NCBI RefSeq assembly: GCF_019977735.1
Contig: NZ_AP025018.1
Span: 7,196,580-7,260,579 of the forward strand
Reading direction: 5' to 3'
Source: Calothrix sp. PCC 7716
GTDB taxonomy: Bacteria; Cyanobacteriota; Cyanobacteriia; Cyanobacteriales; Nostocaceae
DNA length: 64,000 nucleotides
Position 1 is the stretch's first letter, and each line of letters opens with the position of its first letter. The notes beneath the pieces are model-generated. The model did no database searches. It was not told where the DNA came from and saw nothing but the letters and a program-made list of their open reading frames with translations. Of the stretch, positions 37,083 through 44,577 are shown piece after piece. The position numbers and the translations under genes were made by a program.

Positions 37083-37673
37083 ATGAATATTTACGAAATT
37101 GAAACAAAGCTGAACGATTCTGATTTTCAACATCGTCTCAAGGCAATTTCCGCCTTAAAAGATTATGACCCAGGAGTGGCAGTTACTCTCCTGGTGAGCA
37201 AACTCCATGACCCAGAGTTTTTAGTTCGCTCCTTCGTTGCTATGGGATTGGGGAAACAAAAAACTCCCGAATCGTTTGCAGCTTTGCTGGAAATCATGAA
37301 GTTTGATAACACTCCCAACGTTCGAGCAGAAGCTGCCAATTCGCTCTCCCTATTTGGCACAGTTGCTGCATCCCATCTTGTCGTCACTTTTCATCAAGAT
37401 GAACACTGGCTTGTGCGTCGTAGTATTTTAGCAGCCTTAGTAGAAATGAACTGCCCTTACGAATTGTTTGAGGTTTGTAACCAAGCCGTGAATGATGAAG
37501 ACCCGAACGTGCAAGAATCAGCCGTTGATGCTCTAGCTTCTCTAAATGGAACTGCCCAGGAGGCGCCTGCCTTAAAATTACTCCTAAAACTTGTCAATGC
37601 CTCTTCTGAGCGTCTGCGTACCAAAGTAGCCTACGCTCTTCAAGAATTCAACTTGCCACAAGCTCTTAGTTGA
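37083..37673 (+). CDS. HEAT-repeat protein of the phycoerythrin region
   Basis: A 196-residue protein of HEAT/PBS-lyase repeats (RLKAISALKDYDPGVAVTLL, RSFVAMGLGKQKTPESFAAL, RRSILAALVEMNCPYELFEV). It is too short for CpeY and is not CpeZ or CpeF, which are accounted for. It may be a lyase chaperone or an NblB-like protein that removes or handles bilins. Its 3' end overlaps the convergent pentapeptide gene by eight bases. Location supports a phycobiliprotein role; the precise task is unknown. Confidence 0.75.
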   Translation: MNIYEIETKLNDSDFQHRLKAISALKDYDPGVAVTLLVSKLHDPEFLVRSFVAMGLGKQKTPESFAALLEIMKFDNTPNVRAEAANSLSLFGTVAASHLVVTFHQDEHWLVRRSILAALVEMNCPYELFEVCNQAVNDEDPNVQESAVDALASLNGTAQEAPALKLLLKLVNASSERLRTKVAYALQEFNLPQALS

Positions 37674-38466
37674 TGCTCAAACTTTGGCGTGTTGTCTGGC
37701 GAGTATAGGGATTCCAGACATCAAGTTCTGCGCTTGAACGGCTCAAAAGCATAGCTCTGTTTTTTTCACTTAATCCTTGAACAAGGCTAAAGTCGGCGCC
37801 AGCTATACTTTGGAGATTTTCCATCTCAACATTAGTCAAGTCAGCTGCCCGTAAATCGGCGCCAAGCAAATCTACCCCATTCAACCGAGCATTTCTTAAA
37901 TAAGCTCCGGTCAAAAAAGCTAGACGCATGGTTGCCCCACTTAATCGGGCATTTTGTAGATTAGCTCCGGTTAAATCGGCGCCGTTTAAATAAGCTCCTA
38001 GTAAGCTTGTATTTTGGAAATCAGCATCTCGTAAATACGCAGTACAGAGATAGGCGCCGTTTAAAATTGCTTTTGGACCAATTGCCCCAGAATTTTTGTA
38101 AGAATATCCTTCGGGCCAAATCGTACCAGAATCATAATAAGCAACTTGTAGTCTGGCATCTGTTAAATTTGCCCCACTCAAATCGGCTTTTTGGAGCATG
38201 GCTCGGTTTAGAGAAGCACTGTGTAAATTAGCACCTCGCAAATCAGCAGAATGTAAATTAGCACCTCGCAAATCAGCCCCAGATAGGTTAGCGTCACTCA
38301 ATATGGCACCTTCAAGATGGGCGCCTAACAAACTGGTATTGCTAAGGCAAGCGCCTCGTAAATCGACTCCTTTAAAATCAAACTGAGAGGCATCATAGTT
38401 AACTGTTCCAGCTTTAAGGGCTACTAATATATCTGGTGAGGGCACCTGCATTGTAGAATTTTTCAT
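37666..38466 (-). CDS. pentapeptide-repeat protein
   Basis: A 266-residue right-handed beta-helix of A(D/N)LxG repeats (ANLSGADLRGANLHSADLRG, ADLTGANLQNARLSGATM). There are two runs, about residues 35-110 and 135-215, separated by a GTIWPEGYSYKNSGAIGPKA insert with two aromatic residues. No signal peptide. Its function is unknown; it sits inside the phycoerythrin region, divergent from cpeU. Confidence 0.85.
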   Translation of the reverse strand: MKNSTMQVPSPDILVALKAGTVNYDASQFDFKGVDLRGACLSNTSLLGAHLEGAILSDANLSGADLRGANLHSADLRGANLHSASLNRAMLQKADLSGANLTDARLQVAYYDSGTIWPEGYSYKNSGAIGPKAILNGAYLCTAYLRDADFQNTSLLGAYLNGADLTGANLQNARLSGATMRLAFLTGAYLRNARLNGVDLLGADLRAADLTNVEMENLQSIAGADFSLVQGLSEKNRAMLLSRSSAELDVWNPYTRQTTRQSLSIN

Positions 38467-38574
38467 GTTTATTGCTCTAAAGTGACAGCATTTAAGAGAG
38501 GATTATTTGTAACGCTGTTTTGTCAATAAGCCATAGAATACATTATTTTTTGACGCACCAAGGCTAAGAAGTTT

Positions 38575-39165
38575 ATGGAATTTATCTCTCCTATGACAAT
38601 GATGGATTTTTTTTGCCGGAGTGAAGGTATTTGGTATATTGAACGCCATGTTCAGCACTTTGATACTGTAGCGGATGAATCTGGAAAATCAAATCTAATT
38701 GTTACAGTAGTAAAAAAAGATGACCCTAGAGTTAAAGTGGCGTGTTCAGAACAAGGAATTGACCCGGAGTTAGCGATGGGTGGCGCCAGTTTTATTTGGC
38801 AAGACAATCTTGACGAGCATCCACCCAATCCTGATTATGCAGCAGTACTGATTGACATTCCTGATTCTGAGAGCGGTCGAACAGGGAAATTAATTCGTGA
38901 TAAGGGTTACGTTGAAAAAATCCCTGTCCTATGCCGATACTGGTTTGGTCAAGATGGTATTCTCACAATAGACACTGAATACGACAACAACCAAGGACAA
39001 GAACGTTGCTGGTTTATTAACGATGATTTCCGCGTCCGAGTTGGCAGTGTGCAAACAGTTAATGGCATTAACTTAGTATCCTATTGCTCTGAACGTCGCT
39101 GTGTTTCTACTGAAAAGTTGGAGCAAATGATTCAACGAAATTTAGCAAGAGAGAAGGTAAACTAA
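38575..39165 (+). CDS. cpeU: CpeS/CpeU-type bilin lyase
   Basis: A 196-residue CpcS/CpeS family protein: MMDFFCRSEGIWYIERHVQH, NLIVTVVKKDDPRV, SGRTGKLIRDKGYVEKIPVL and ERCWFINDDFRVRVGSVQTV. It is a second, clearly different member beside cpeS, so CpeU (linked in Fremyella to alpha-Cys139) is the best fit. It is 106 bases upstream of pebA on the same strand. CpcU/CpcS alternatives cannot be excluded by eye. Confidence 0.75.
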   Translation: MEFISPMTMMDFFCRSEGIWYIERHVQHFDTVADESGKSNLIVTVVKKDDPRVKVACSEQGIDPELAMGGASFIWQDNLDEHPPNPDYAAVLIDIPDSESGRTGKLIRDKGYVEKIPVLCRYWFGQDGILTIDTEYDNNQGQERCWFINDDFRVRVGSVQTVNGINLVSYCSERRCVSTEKLEQMIQRNLAREKVN

Positions 39166-39271
39166 CATCAATATTACGTTTTATTACTTTAATATTACGC
39201 TTTATTGCTTTGTCTCTCAGAAATGGGACTGAAGTTAGGGCAATCCCCTATGGTCATTTCTACTTGGGCTA

Positions 39272-40015
39272 GTGAGTCAATCAGCTATGTATCAACCATT
39301 TCTGAAGCATTTAGAAGAATCACTGTTTTACAAATTTGATTTACAAAAGCGAGAGATTCCTGCTGGGTTAGAGGTGAATGTCAGCGAGCGCGGTCGAAAT
39401 CCTGCCACTATCCGCAGTTGGTGTTATGAATCTCCTCAGTTACGCAAAATTCGCTACACGTACATCGATGCAGGTGAAAGCGCTCAAATTTTCAACAGCG
39501 TAATTTACCCTAGTCATAATTACGACCTGCCTTTGTTAGGAATTGATTTTTTGTCCTTCGGCAAAGTCAAAAACCTGATTGTCCTTGACTTTCAACCCTT
39601 GTTTCAGGATGAGGCGTATCAGAGAAAATACATCTACCCTTTGAAAGCGTTGCATGACCAATACCCAGATTTGGCACAGAATTTAGAGATGAAGTTTTAT
39701 GATGCGAATCAATATTTCTCTAGATACCTACTGTTTGCTAAAACAGATGTCGAAACGGTTGCTACACAAGTATTTGCAGCCTTCAAAGATTATTTGAATT
39801 TGTACTGGCAACTGTTGGATAGAGCCGAACGACTGAATGACCCAGAAGATATTCAGCGTATTGTTAAAGCTCAAAAAGATTACGACCAGTACAGTGCCGA
39901 CCGCGACCCAGCTTCTGGTCTATTTAGCAGTTATTTCGGTCATGCCTGGTCAGAAAAATTTCTGTATGAGTTTTTGTTTGAAGATGCAGTACCATTAGCT
40001 GTGGCTAGTAAATAG
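39272..40015 (+). CDS. pebA: 15,16-dihydrobiliverdin:ferredoxin oxidoreductase
   Basis: A 247-residue ferredoxin-dependent bilin reductase. It reduces biliverdin IXalpha to 15,16-dihydrobiliverdin. Landmarks are RSWCYESPQLRKIRYTYIDA, SLIYPSHNYDLP-like FNSVIYPSHNYDLPLLGIDF and VLDFQPLFQDEAYQ. The frame opens with GTG at 39272; the ATG at 39287 (MYQPFLKHLEESL) is an alternative start. It is 13 bases upstream of pebB, so the two form one operon that channels the intermediate. Confidence 0.93.
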   Translation: MSQSAMYQPFLKHLEESLFYKFDLQKREIPAGLEVNVSERGRNPATIRSWCYESPQLRKIRYTYIDAGESAQIFNSVIYPSHNYDLPLLGIDFLSFGKVKNLIVLDFQPLFQDEAYQRKYIYPLKALHDQYPDLAQNLEMKFYDANQYFSRYLLFAKTDVETVATQVFAAFKDYLNLYWQLLDRAERLNDPEDIQRIVKAQKDYDQYSADRDPASGLFSSYFGHAWSEKFLYEFLFEDAVPLAVASK

Positions 40016-40028
40016 TAACCAGTGACAA

Positions 40029-40787
40029 ATGACGCTTTATCAACCCTTTCTTGATTATGCGATTTCTTACTTGGAGTCGCACCTAGAACTCCAGCCATAT
40101 CCCATTCCCGAAGGATTTGAGCGCAAAAGTGCTGTTACAGGAAAGGGAAAAAATGAGCAGGAAGTCGTTACCACTAGTTATGCATTTCAGGCGCCCAAGC
40201 TTCGCCAAATTCGAGCAGCACATGTACAAGGGGGGAATTCACTCCAGGTACTCAACTTCGTAATTTTTCCTCAACTAAGTTACGATCTCCCTTTCTTTGG
40301 AGCAGATTTAGTAACTCTGCCAGGTGGGCATCTAATAGCTCTGGATATGCAACCCCTGTTCCGAGACGACCAAGCTTATCAAGATAAATATACGGCGCCG
40401 ATTCTCTCTATTTTTCATAACTATCAGCAGCACCTCCCTTGGGGAGGAGACTTTCCCGAAGACGCGCGTCCATTTTTCTCCCCTACATTTCTCTGGACAC
40501 GTCCTAAAGAAACCTCAGTAGTAGAAACTTATGTATTTGAAGCCTTTAAAGACTATCTCAAAGCTTATCTAGATTTTGTAACGCAGGCTGAACCAATCAC
40601 TAATCCCGAAGAAATCGCTAAAATTAAACAGAAACAATTACAATACTTACGTTACCGATCTGAAAAAGACCCTGCAAGAGGAATGTTTCAGCGTTTTTAT
40701 GGGCAAGAGTGGACGGAAGAATATATTCACGGTTTTCTATTTGATTTAGAAAGAACATTGGAATTATCTGCTATTCGATCTCATTAA
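40029..40787 (+). CDS. pebB: phycoerythrobilin:ferredoxin oxidoreductase
   Basis: A 252-residue bilin reductase that turns 15,16-dihydrobiliverdin into phycoerythrobilin, the pigment loaded onto CpeA and CpeB. Landmarks are [40 protein letters not shown] and [15 protein letters not shown]. PebA and PebB are told apart by gene order and by the closer fit of this protein to PebB. Confidence 0.93.
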   Translation: MTLYQPFLDYAISYLESHLELQPYPIPEGFERKSAVTGKGKNEQEVVTTSYAFQAPKLRQIRAAHVQGGNSLQVLNFVIFPQLSYDLPFFGADLVTLPGGHLIALDMQPLFRDDQAYQDKYTAPILSIFHNYQQHLPWGGDFPEDARPFFSPTFLWTRPKETSVVETYVFEAFKDYLKAYLDFVTQAEPITNPEEIAKIKQKQLQYLRYRSEKDPARGMFQRFYGQEWTEEYIHGFLFDLERTLELSAIRSH

Positions 40788-40853
40788 TTTTTATGACTTG
40801 TGGCATAGGCGTCTCGCCTGTGCAGTCAAGTATTTTATTTACAAAATAGACAC

Positions 40854-40881
40854 GTAGAGACCGTATTAATTCGGTCTCTAC
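40854..40881. repeat. GTAGAGAC palindromic repeat
   Basis: Near-perfect 28-bp palindrome (arms GTAGAGACCG and CGGTCTCTAC around TATTAATT). It lies 67 bases after pebB and may end that operon. A second palindrome, around GACTTGTGGCATAGGCGTCTC (40798 on), sits between them. Confidence 0.65.
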
Positions 40882-40950
40882 ATTAGAGGATGTTTTAAAA
40901 CTATTTTACAATGTCATACTGAACGCAGTGAAGTATCTGAGTATAAGTTA

Positions 40951-41166
40951 TTAGGCGCCGTATTACTGACAGCAAACCGTCCAGCAGATGCAGAAAAAGT
41001 GTATTGCGAAGATTTAAAACATTATCCCCAAAACGGTTGGTCGCTGTTTGGACTTACACAAAGTTTAAATATGCAGGGCAAGATAAAAGAAGCAGAGGAA
41101 ATACAAAAACAGTTTGAAACAACTTGGAAACATGCCGATGTTAAACTTATTGCATCACAATTTTAA
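40951..41166 (+). pseudogene. C-terminal fragment of a TPR protein
   Basis: An open stretch of about 72 codons without a start: LLGAVLLTANRPADAEKVYC, YPQNGWSLFGLTQSLNMQGK, TTWKHADVKLIASQF, stop. This is the end of a TPR-repeat protein; the NGWSLFGL phrase is characteristic. The DNA just upstream (GTCATACTGAACGCAGTGAA) looks like a dispersed repeat, so the gene has been cut there. Confidence 0.6.
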
Positions 41167-41178
41167 TAAAATCTAAAT

Positions 41179-41268
41179 GTAGGTTGGGTAAAGCGATAGC
41201 GTAACCCAACAATTCTTAAAAGAGTGTTGGGTTCCGTTGCACTTCACCCAACCTACTATAAAAAAACA
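41179..41268. repeat. GTAGGTTGGG inverted repeat
   Basis: Arms GTAGGTTGGGTAAAGCG and ...CACTTCACCCAACCTAC bracket inner stems GCGTAACCCAACA and TGTTGGGTTCCG. It is a large foldable repeat of a kind common in Nostocales intergenic DNA. It lies just before the acetyltransferase. Confidence 0.5.
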
Positions 41269-41283
41269 CGCACGAGGTCAACA

Positions 41284-42117
41284 ATGAAACTAAATCGCTT
41301 CTGTAATGCCAGTCAATTTTATAATCAAGTAAAAGATTACCTCATTAGCCAAGAAGCACAACATTGCTTGCTTTTAGGTATCAGTGATACCTTAGTTAAT
41401 AATCCAGAAAGATACCCACCCAATCCTTATCTGGCATCTGTGGAAGTTGCAGAACAAGTTGTAGCGGTAGCAATAATGACACATCCTTACAAGCTAGTAT
41501 TGTCTTGTGAGGATTTAGGAGCAATAGAAATATTTGCCAAAGACTTATACACTCAAAGCTTACAAGTACCTGGAGTTAATGGTCAAACAAACGAAGCTCT
41601 TACTTTTGCAAACATATGGCAAAATCTCACTGGTCAAACCTACCAACTAAGTATGCAAATGCGGATTCATAAACTACAAGCCGTAGAACCTATTGTCAGA
41701 ACCAATGGTTACTTACGCAATGCCACAGAAGCAGACCGCGCGCTTTTACTCCAGTGGAATCAAGATTTTGAGATTGAAGTATTTGGTGAACTTTTGACAA
41801 ATGCACAATATATAGATAACCACATAAAGCAAAACACTATTTATATCTGGCAGGATGAAATTCCTGTATCATTTGTTTGCTGTGCAGGCTCAACACCCAA
41901 TGGTAAAAGACTTGGGCCTGTGTATACACCAAAAGAATACCGTAAAAAAGGCTATGCTACTGCTTGTGTAGCTGATTTAAGTCAGAAGTTTTTAGATATG
42001 GGTTGTAATTCTTGCTTTTTGTTTACTGACTTGGCAAATCCTGTTTCAAATCATATTTATCGCAAAATCGGTTATTTACCAGTAACTGATTGTCATGAGT
42101 ACAAAATTATTATTTAA
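41284..42117 (+). CDS. GNAT family N-acetyltransferase
   Basis: A 277-residue protein from the ATG at 41284. An earlier in-frame codon at 41224 lies in repeat DNA, so it is unlikely. The C-terminal 140 residues are a GNAT domain: the acetyl-CoA loop is YRKKGYATACVADL (the Q/RxxGxG/A motif), and FTDLANPVSNHIYRKIGY is the conserved end. The N-terminal half is the extra domain seen in two-domain GNATs. The substrate is unknown. The RibD-like gene follows after 11 bases. Confidence 0.85.
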   Translation: MKLNRFCNASQFYNQVKDYLISQEAQHCLLLGISDTLVNNPERYPPNPYLASVEVAEQVVAVAIMTHPYKLVLSCEDLGAIEIFAKDLYTQSLQVPGVNGQTNEALTFANIWQNLTGQTYQLSMQMRIHKLQAVEPIVRTNGYLRNATEADRALLLQWNQDFEIEVFGELLTNAQYIDNHIKQNTIYIWQDEIPVSFVCCAGSTPNGKRLGPVYTPKEYRKKGYATACVADLSQKFLDMGCNSCFLFTDLANPVSNHIYRKIGYLPVTDCHEYKIII

Positions 42118-42128
42118 AGGGCGACGTA

Positions 42129-42677
42129 ATGAGAAAGCTTATATATCATATTGCCACTACACTTGATAATTATATTTCCCATGAGGATGGCTCGGTCGAA
42201 GGGTTTTTGGGGGAGGGAGAACATGTAGATGATTATTTGGAAAGTTTAAAAGCTTACGATACAGTATTGATGGGTAAAGTTACGTATGAGTTTGGCTATC
42301 AGTATGGTGTTAAACCTGGACAACCTTCACCTGTTTATTCTCATATGAAGCATTATATTTTCTCTAAAACTTTACGCTTTGGCGCCGAAGCCCATGAGCA
42401 GGTAAAAATTATAGATAACAACGAAGTCGAATTTGTCAAGGAATTGAAAAAGGCGCCGGGAACTGATATTTATTTGTGTGGAGGTGGAACTTTTGGAGGT
42501 TTTCTGTTTGATAATGAATTGATTGATGAATTAATAATCAAGCTTAATCCTGTTGTCTTTGGTAGTGGTATAAGGGTTTTTGGGAAAAGTACAAAGGCGG
42601 TTAATTTATCATTAATTAGCTCAAAGGCTTATAATAACGGTGTGTTGTTGTTAACCTATAAGATAGATTACAAATAA
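42129..42677 (+). CDS. RibD/dihydrofolate-reductase-like protein
   Basis: A 182-residue protein with the C-terminal RibD (DHFR-like) fold: IYHIATTLDNYISHEDGSVE, YDTVLMGKVTYEFGY, IYLCGGGTFGGFL and LNPVVFGSGIRVF. Such stand-alone proteins are NADPH-dependent reductases of unknown substrate, distinct from the riboflavin enzyme. It is in operon with the GNAT gene. Confidence 0.85.
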   Translation: MRKLIYHIATTLDNYISHEDGSVEGFLGEGEHVDDYLESLKAYDTVLMGKVTYEFGYQYGVKPGQPSPVYSHMKHYIFSKTLRFGAEAHEQVKIIDNNEVEFVKELKKAPGTDIYLCGGGTFGGFLFDNELIDELIIKLNPVVFGSGIRVFGKSTKAVNLSLISSKAYNNGVLLLTYKIDYK

Positions 42678-42739
42678 AAATTCATGGATATATAATATAT
42701 TTTAGGTTTTGGCAGGAAACGCATAATATCGCAAATTTG

Positions 42740-42767
42740 GTAGAGACGTGACATGTCACGTCTCTAC
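42740..42767. repeat. GTAGAGAC perfect palindrome
   Basis: A perfect 28-bp palindrome (half-site GTAGAGACGTGACA), 63 bases after the RibD-like gene. Same family as 8214, 18684, 40854 and 44300. Confidence 0.7.
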
Positions 42768-42877
42768 ATGTTTTTTTTAATATATTTCTTGAGGTAGAGC
42801 ATAATTAACACATTGAATATTTAGCAAATTTAAATTTAATCCTATTATTAAATAGCTGTATAAAATAGGTGGCAACA

Positions 42878-43696
42878 ATGAGTTATGACAACGTATGTAA
42901 AATACTAGCTGAAAAATATCCGCTCGAATTTGCAGGCTGGTTGTTGCCTAAAAAACCGCGAAAAGCTAAAGTGCTAAAGACAGAATTAAGTATTGAGCCT
43001 ATTCGTGCAGATTCAGTGACATTTCTTCAAATGATGAATCGCATTCTTCATATTGAATTTCAAACCCTAACAGAATCTGACCCTCCAATTCCCTTGCGAG
43101 CTTTGGATTATGGGTCTAGACTTAAACGGATATACCGACTTCCTGTAACGCAGGTGATAATTTTCTTGCAAGAAACAAATGATGAAATAGCCTTTACCGA
43201 AGAGTACCGTGATGAAAACACAGTTCATAAGTATCGAGTTATACGGATGTGGGAACAAGACCCAGCACTGTTTCTTAATAACCCCGCATTACTACCACTG
43301 GCGCCTTTAGCCAAAACAACTTCACTTCCGGGGTTACTATCGCAGGTTGCTCAAAGCATTGCTACAATTTCAGATAGAGGTGAAAGACAGAATACAGCAG
43401 CATACACGGAGATATTAGCAGGTTTACGTTTTGAAAAGGACTTTATTCGTCAAGTACTAAGTGAGGACATTATGAAAGAGTCAGTGATTTACCAAGATAT
43501 ATTACAAAAGGGAGAAAAAAACGAGGCTTTCCGTCTTGTCAATAGCCAGTTGAATCGAAGGTTTGGTAATATAGATTCATTAATTACAGAGCGTATTCGA
43601 GTATTACCTACCGCCCAACTAGAAATACTAGCTCTTGAGCTTTTAGATTTTTCAAGTACGTCTGATTTAGAGACGTGGTTGAATCAACACTCTTAA
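42878..43696 (+). CDS. Rpn family recombination-promoting nuclease
   Basis: A protein of about 272 residues of the Rpn/transposase_31-like group with a C-terminal DUF4351-type tail (NSQLNRRFGNIDSLITERIR, LPTAQLEILALELLDF). The nuclease core reads RILHIEFQTLTES, where E-x-Q replaces the common E-x-K/E-x-Q pair of this clan. The start at 42878 has AGGTGG upstream; a GTG at 42869 is also in frame. It is the intact relative of the two broken pieces at 30878-31486. Confidence 0.8.
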   Translation: MSYDNVCKILAEKYPLEFAGWLLPKKPRKAKVLKTELSIEPIRADSVTFLQMMNRILHIEFQTLTESDPPIPLRALDYGSRLKRIYRLPVTQVIIFLQETNDEIAFTEEYRDENTVHKYRVIRMWEQDPALFLNNPALLPLAPLAKTTSLPGLLSQVAQSIATISDRGERQNTAAYTEILAGLRFEKDFIRQVLSEDIMKESVIYQDILQKGEKNEAFRLVNSQLNRRFGNIDSLITERIRVLPTAQLEILALELLDFSSTSDLETWLNQHS

Positions 43697-43714
43697 AGAT
43701 TAATCGCGCATCAA

Positions 43715-43747
43715 AAAAGACCGACTCAAATTAAGAGCCGGTCTTTA
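43715..43747 (+). terminator. terminator of the Rpn gene
   Basis: AAGACCG-A-CTC and GAG-C-CGGTCTT arms with a 7-base AT loop, one A:C mismatch, then TTTAATATTT. It begins about 20 bases after the Rpn stop codon. Confidence 0.65.
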
Positions 43748-43839
43748 ATATTTGATGCTATTCTATTAGAAACAAGGGCAGATAAAATTTTTTAAGAAGC
43801 CGAAAATATAAATACAATAATTTCTGAAATGGAGGAATA

Positions 43840-43993
43840 ATGATAGACCTAAGAAGCAGAGCTAAAGATTTAGCTGCATATGCTGCTGATTACAGTCGGC
43901 ACGTTAATGAAAAAAGCTAATGAGACTGGTAAACGCTGCCGAGTGATTTTACAGCAACTAGTAGCACTATCAGATTCTACAATAGCAAGTTAA
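43840..43993 (+). pseudogene. small gene, apparently frameshifted
   Basis: A strong GGAGGAATAATG start (ATG 43840) gives 26 residues (MIDLRSRAKDLAAYAADYSR, then HVNEKS) and a stop. An ATG at 43907 in another frame continues for 28 residues (MKKANETGKRCRVILQQLVA...). A single-base change would join them into one protein of about 50. No family recognised. It could also be two short real ORFs. Confidence 0.3.
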
Positions 43994-44025
43994 TAACCGC
44001 TTGTACTTTTCTTTCCTACCACCCA

Positions 44026-44190
44026 CTAACTGAGGATAACTAAACAATTGTTCATTGCCTGTGCAACTAGTATTCTATCAAAAGGGTCACGGTGATGTAG
44101 AGGAAGCTTACGGACTTGTACGGTATCAGCAAATGAAATCGCCAGAAATGTTATGTCTGAAGATTCAACTTCGGTGCCATACATTCTTAT
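44026..44190 (-). pseudogene. VapC-type PIN toxin, C-terminal fragment
   Basis: The minus-strand frame ends at the stop 44026-44028 and reads FADTVQVRKLPLHHRDPFDR, then ILVAQAMNNCLVILS. The LPLHHRDPFDRILVAQA phrase is the hallmark of PIN-domain toxins. It lacks the N-terminal catalytic Asp, and an in-frame stop lies at about 44190, so it is a relict. The antitoxin is not identifiable. Confidence 0.6.
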
Positions 44191-44299
44191 ATTTTAATGG
44201 CATTTATAAAGAGTGTTCAAAAAGTTTATTTTGGTAAGTTCTCTCTTCTTACCTCTTTCTTTGTGTCCTTTGTGTCTTTGTGGTTCATCCTTCTTCTGT

Positions 44300-44327
44300 T
44301 TAGAGACCGAATTAACTCTGTCTCTAC
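44300..44327. repeat. GTAGAGAC palindromic repeat, degenerate
   Basis: Arms TAGAGACCGA and TCTGTCTCTAC around TTAAC. A degraded member of the family, 43 bases before the second MITE. Confidence 0.5.
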
Positions 44328-44370
44328 GTGTACATATGCAAAAAATATACATGACGTAGGGTGGGCAGTG

Positions 44371-44549
44371 CTAGCCCTGTCAAGGTGAGCATGGGTACTA
44401 ACCATTTATAAGGGTTTTAGCCTTTCACTGATTAAAATTTGAAAGCAAAAAATAATATTTGCGCTCAATTTTATATTCCAGAGTTGGGGGTACAACGTAA
44501 GAATAAGGCTTTTATCTAGTACTGTATTGGTACACCTTGACAGGGCTAG
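44371..44549 (-). mobile_element. 179-bp MITE, copy 2
   Basis: Same element as 21561-21739, in reverse orientation and identical along its length as far as I can read. The 10-bp target duplication is GTGGGCAGTG (44361-44370 and 44550-44559), again within a GTAGGGTGGGC...GCCCACCTTAC palindrome. It lies just beyond the 3' end of the GH31 gene. Confidence 0.9.
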
Positions 44550-44577
44550 GTGGGCAGTGCCCACCTTACTGCTGAGG

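Noticed and set aside
44055-44388. Plus-strand short frames in the 44-kb intergenic region
   Set aside because: No ribosome site or family; the DNA is better explained by the minus-strand PIN relict, a palindrome and the MITE.
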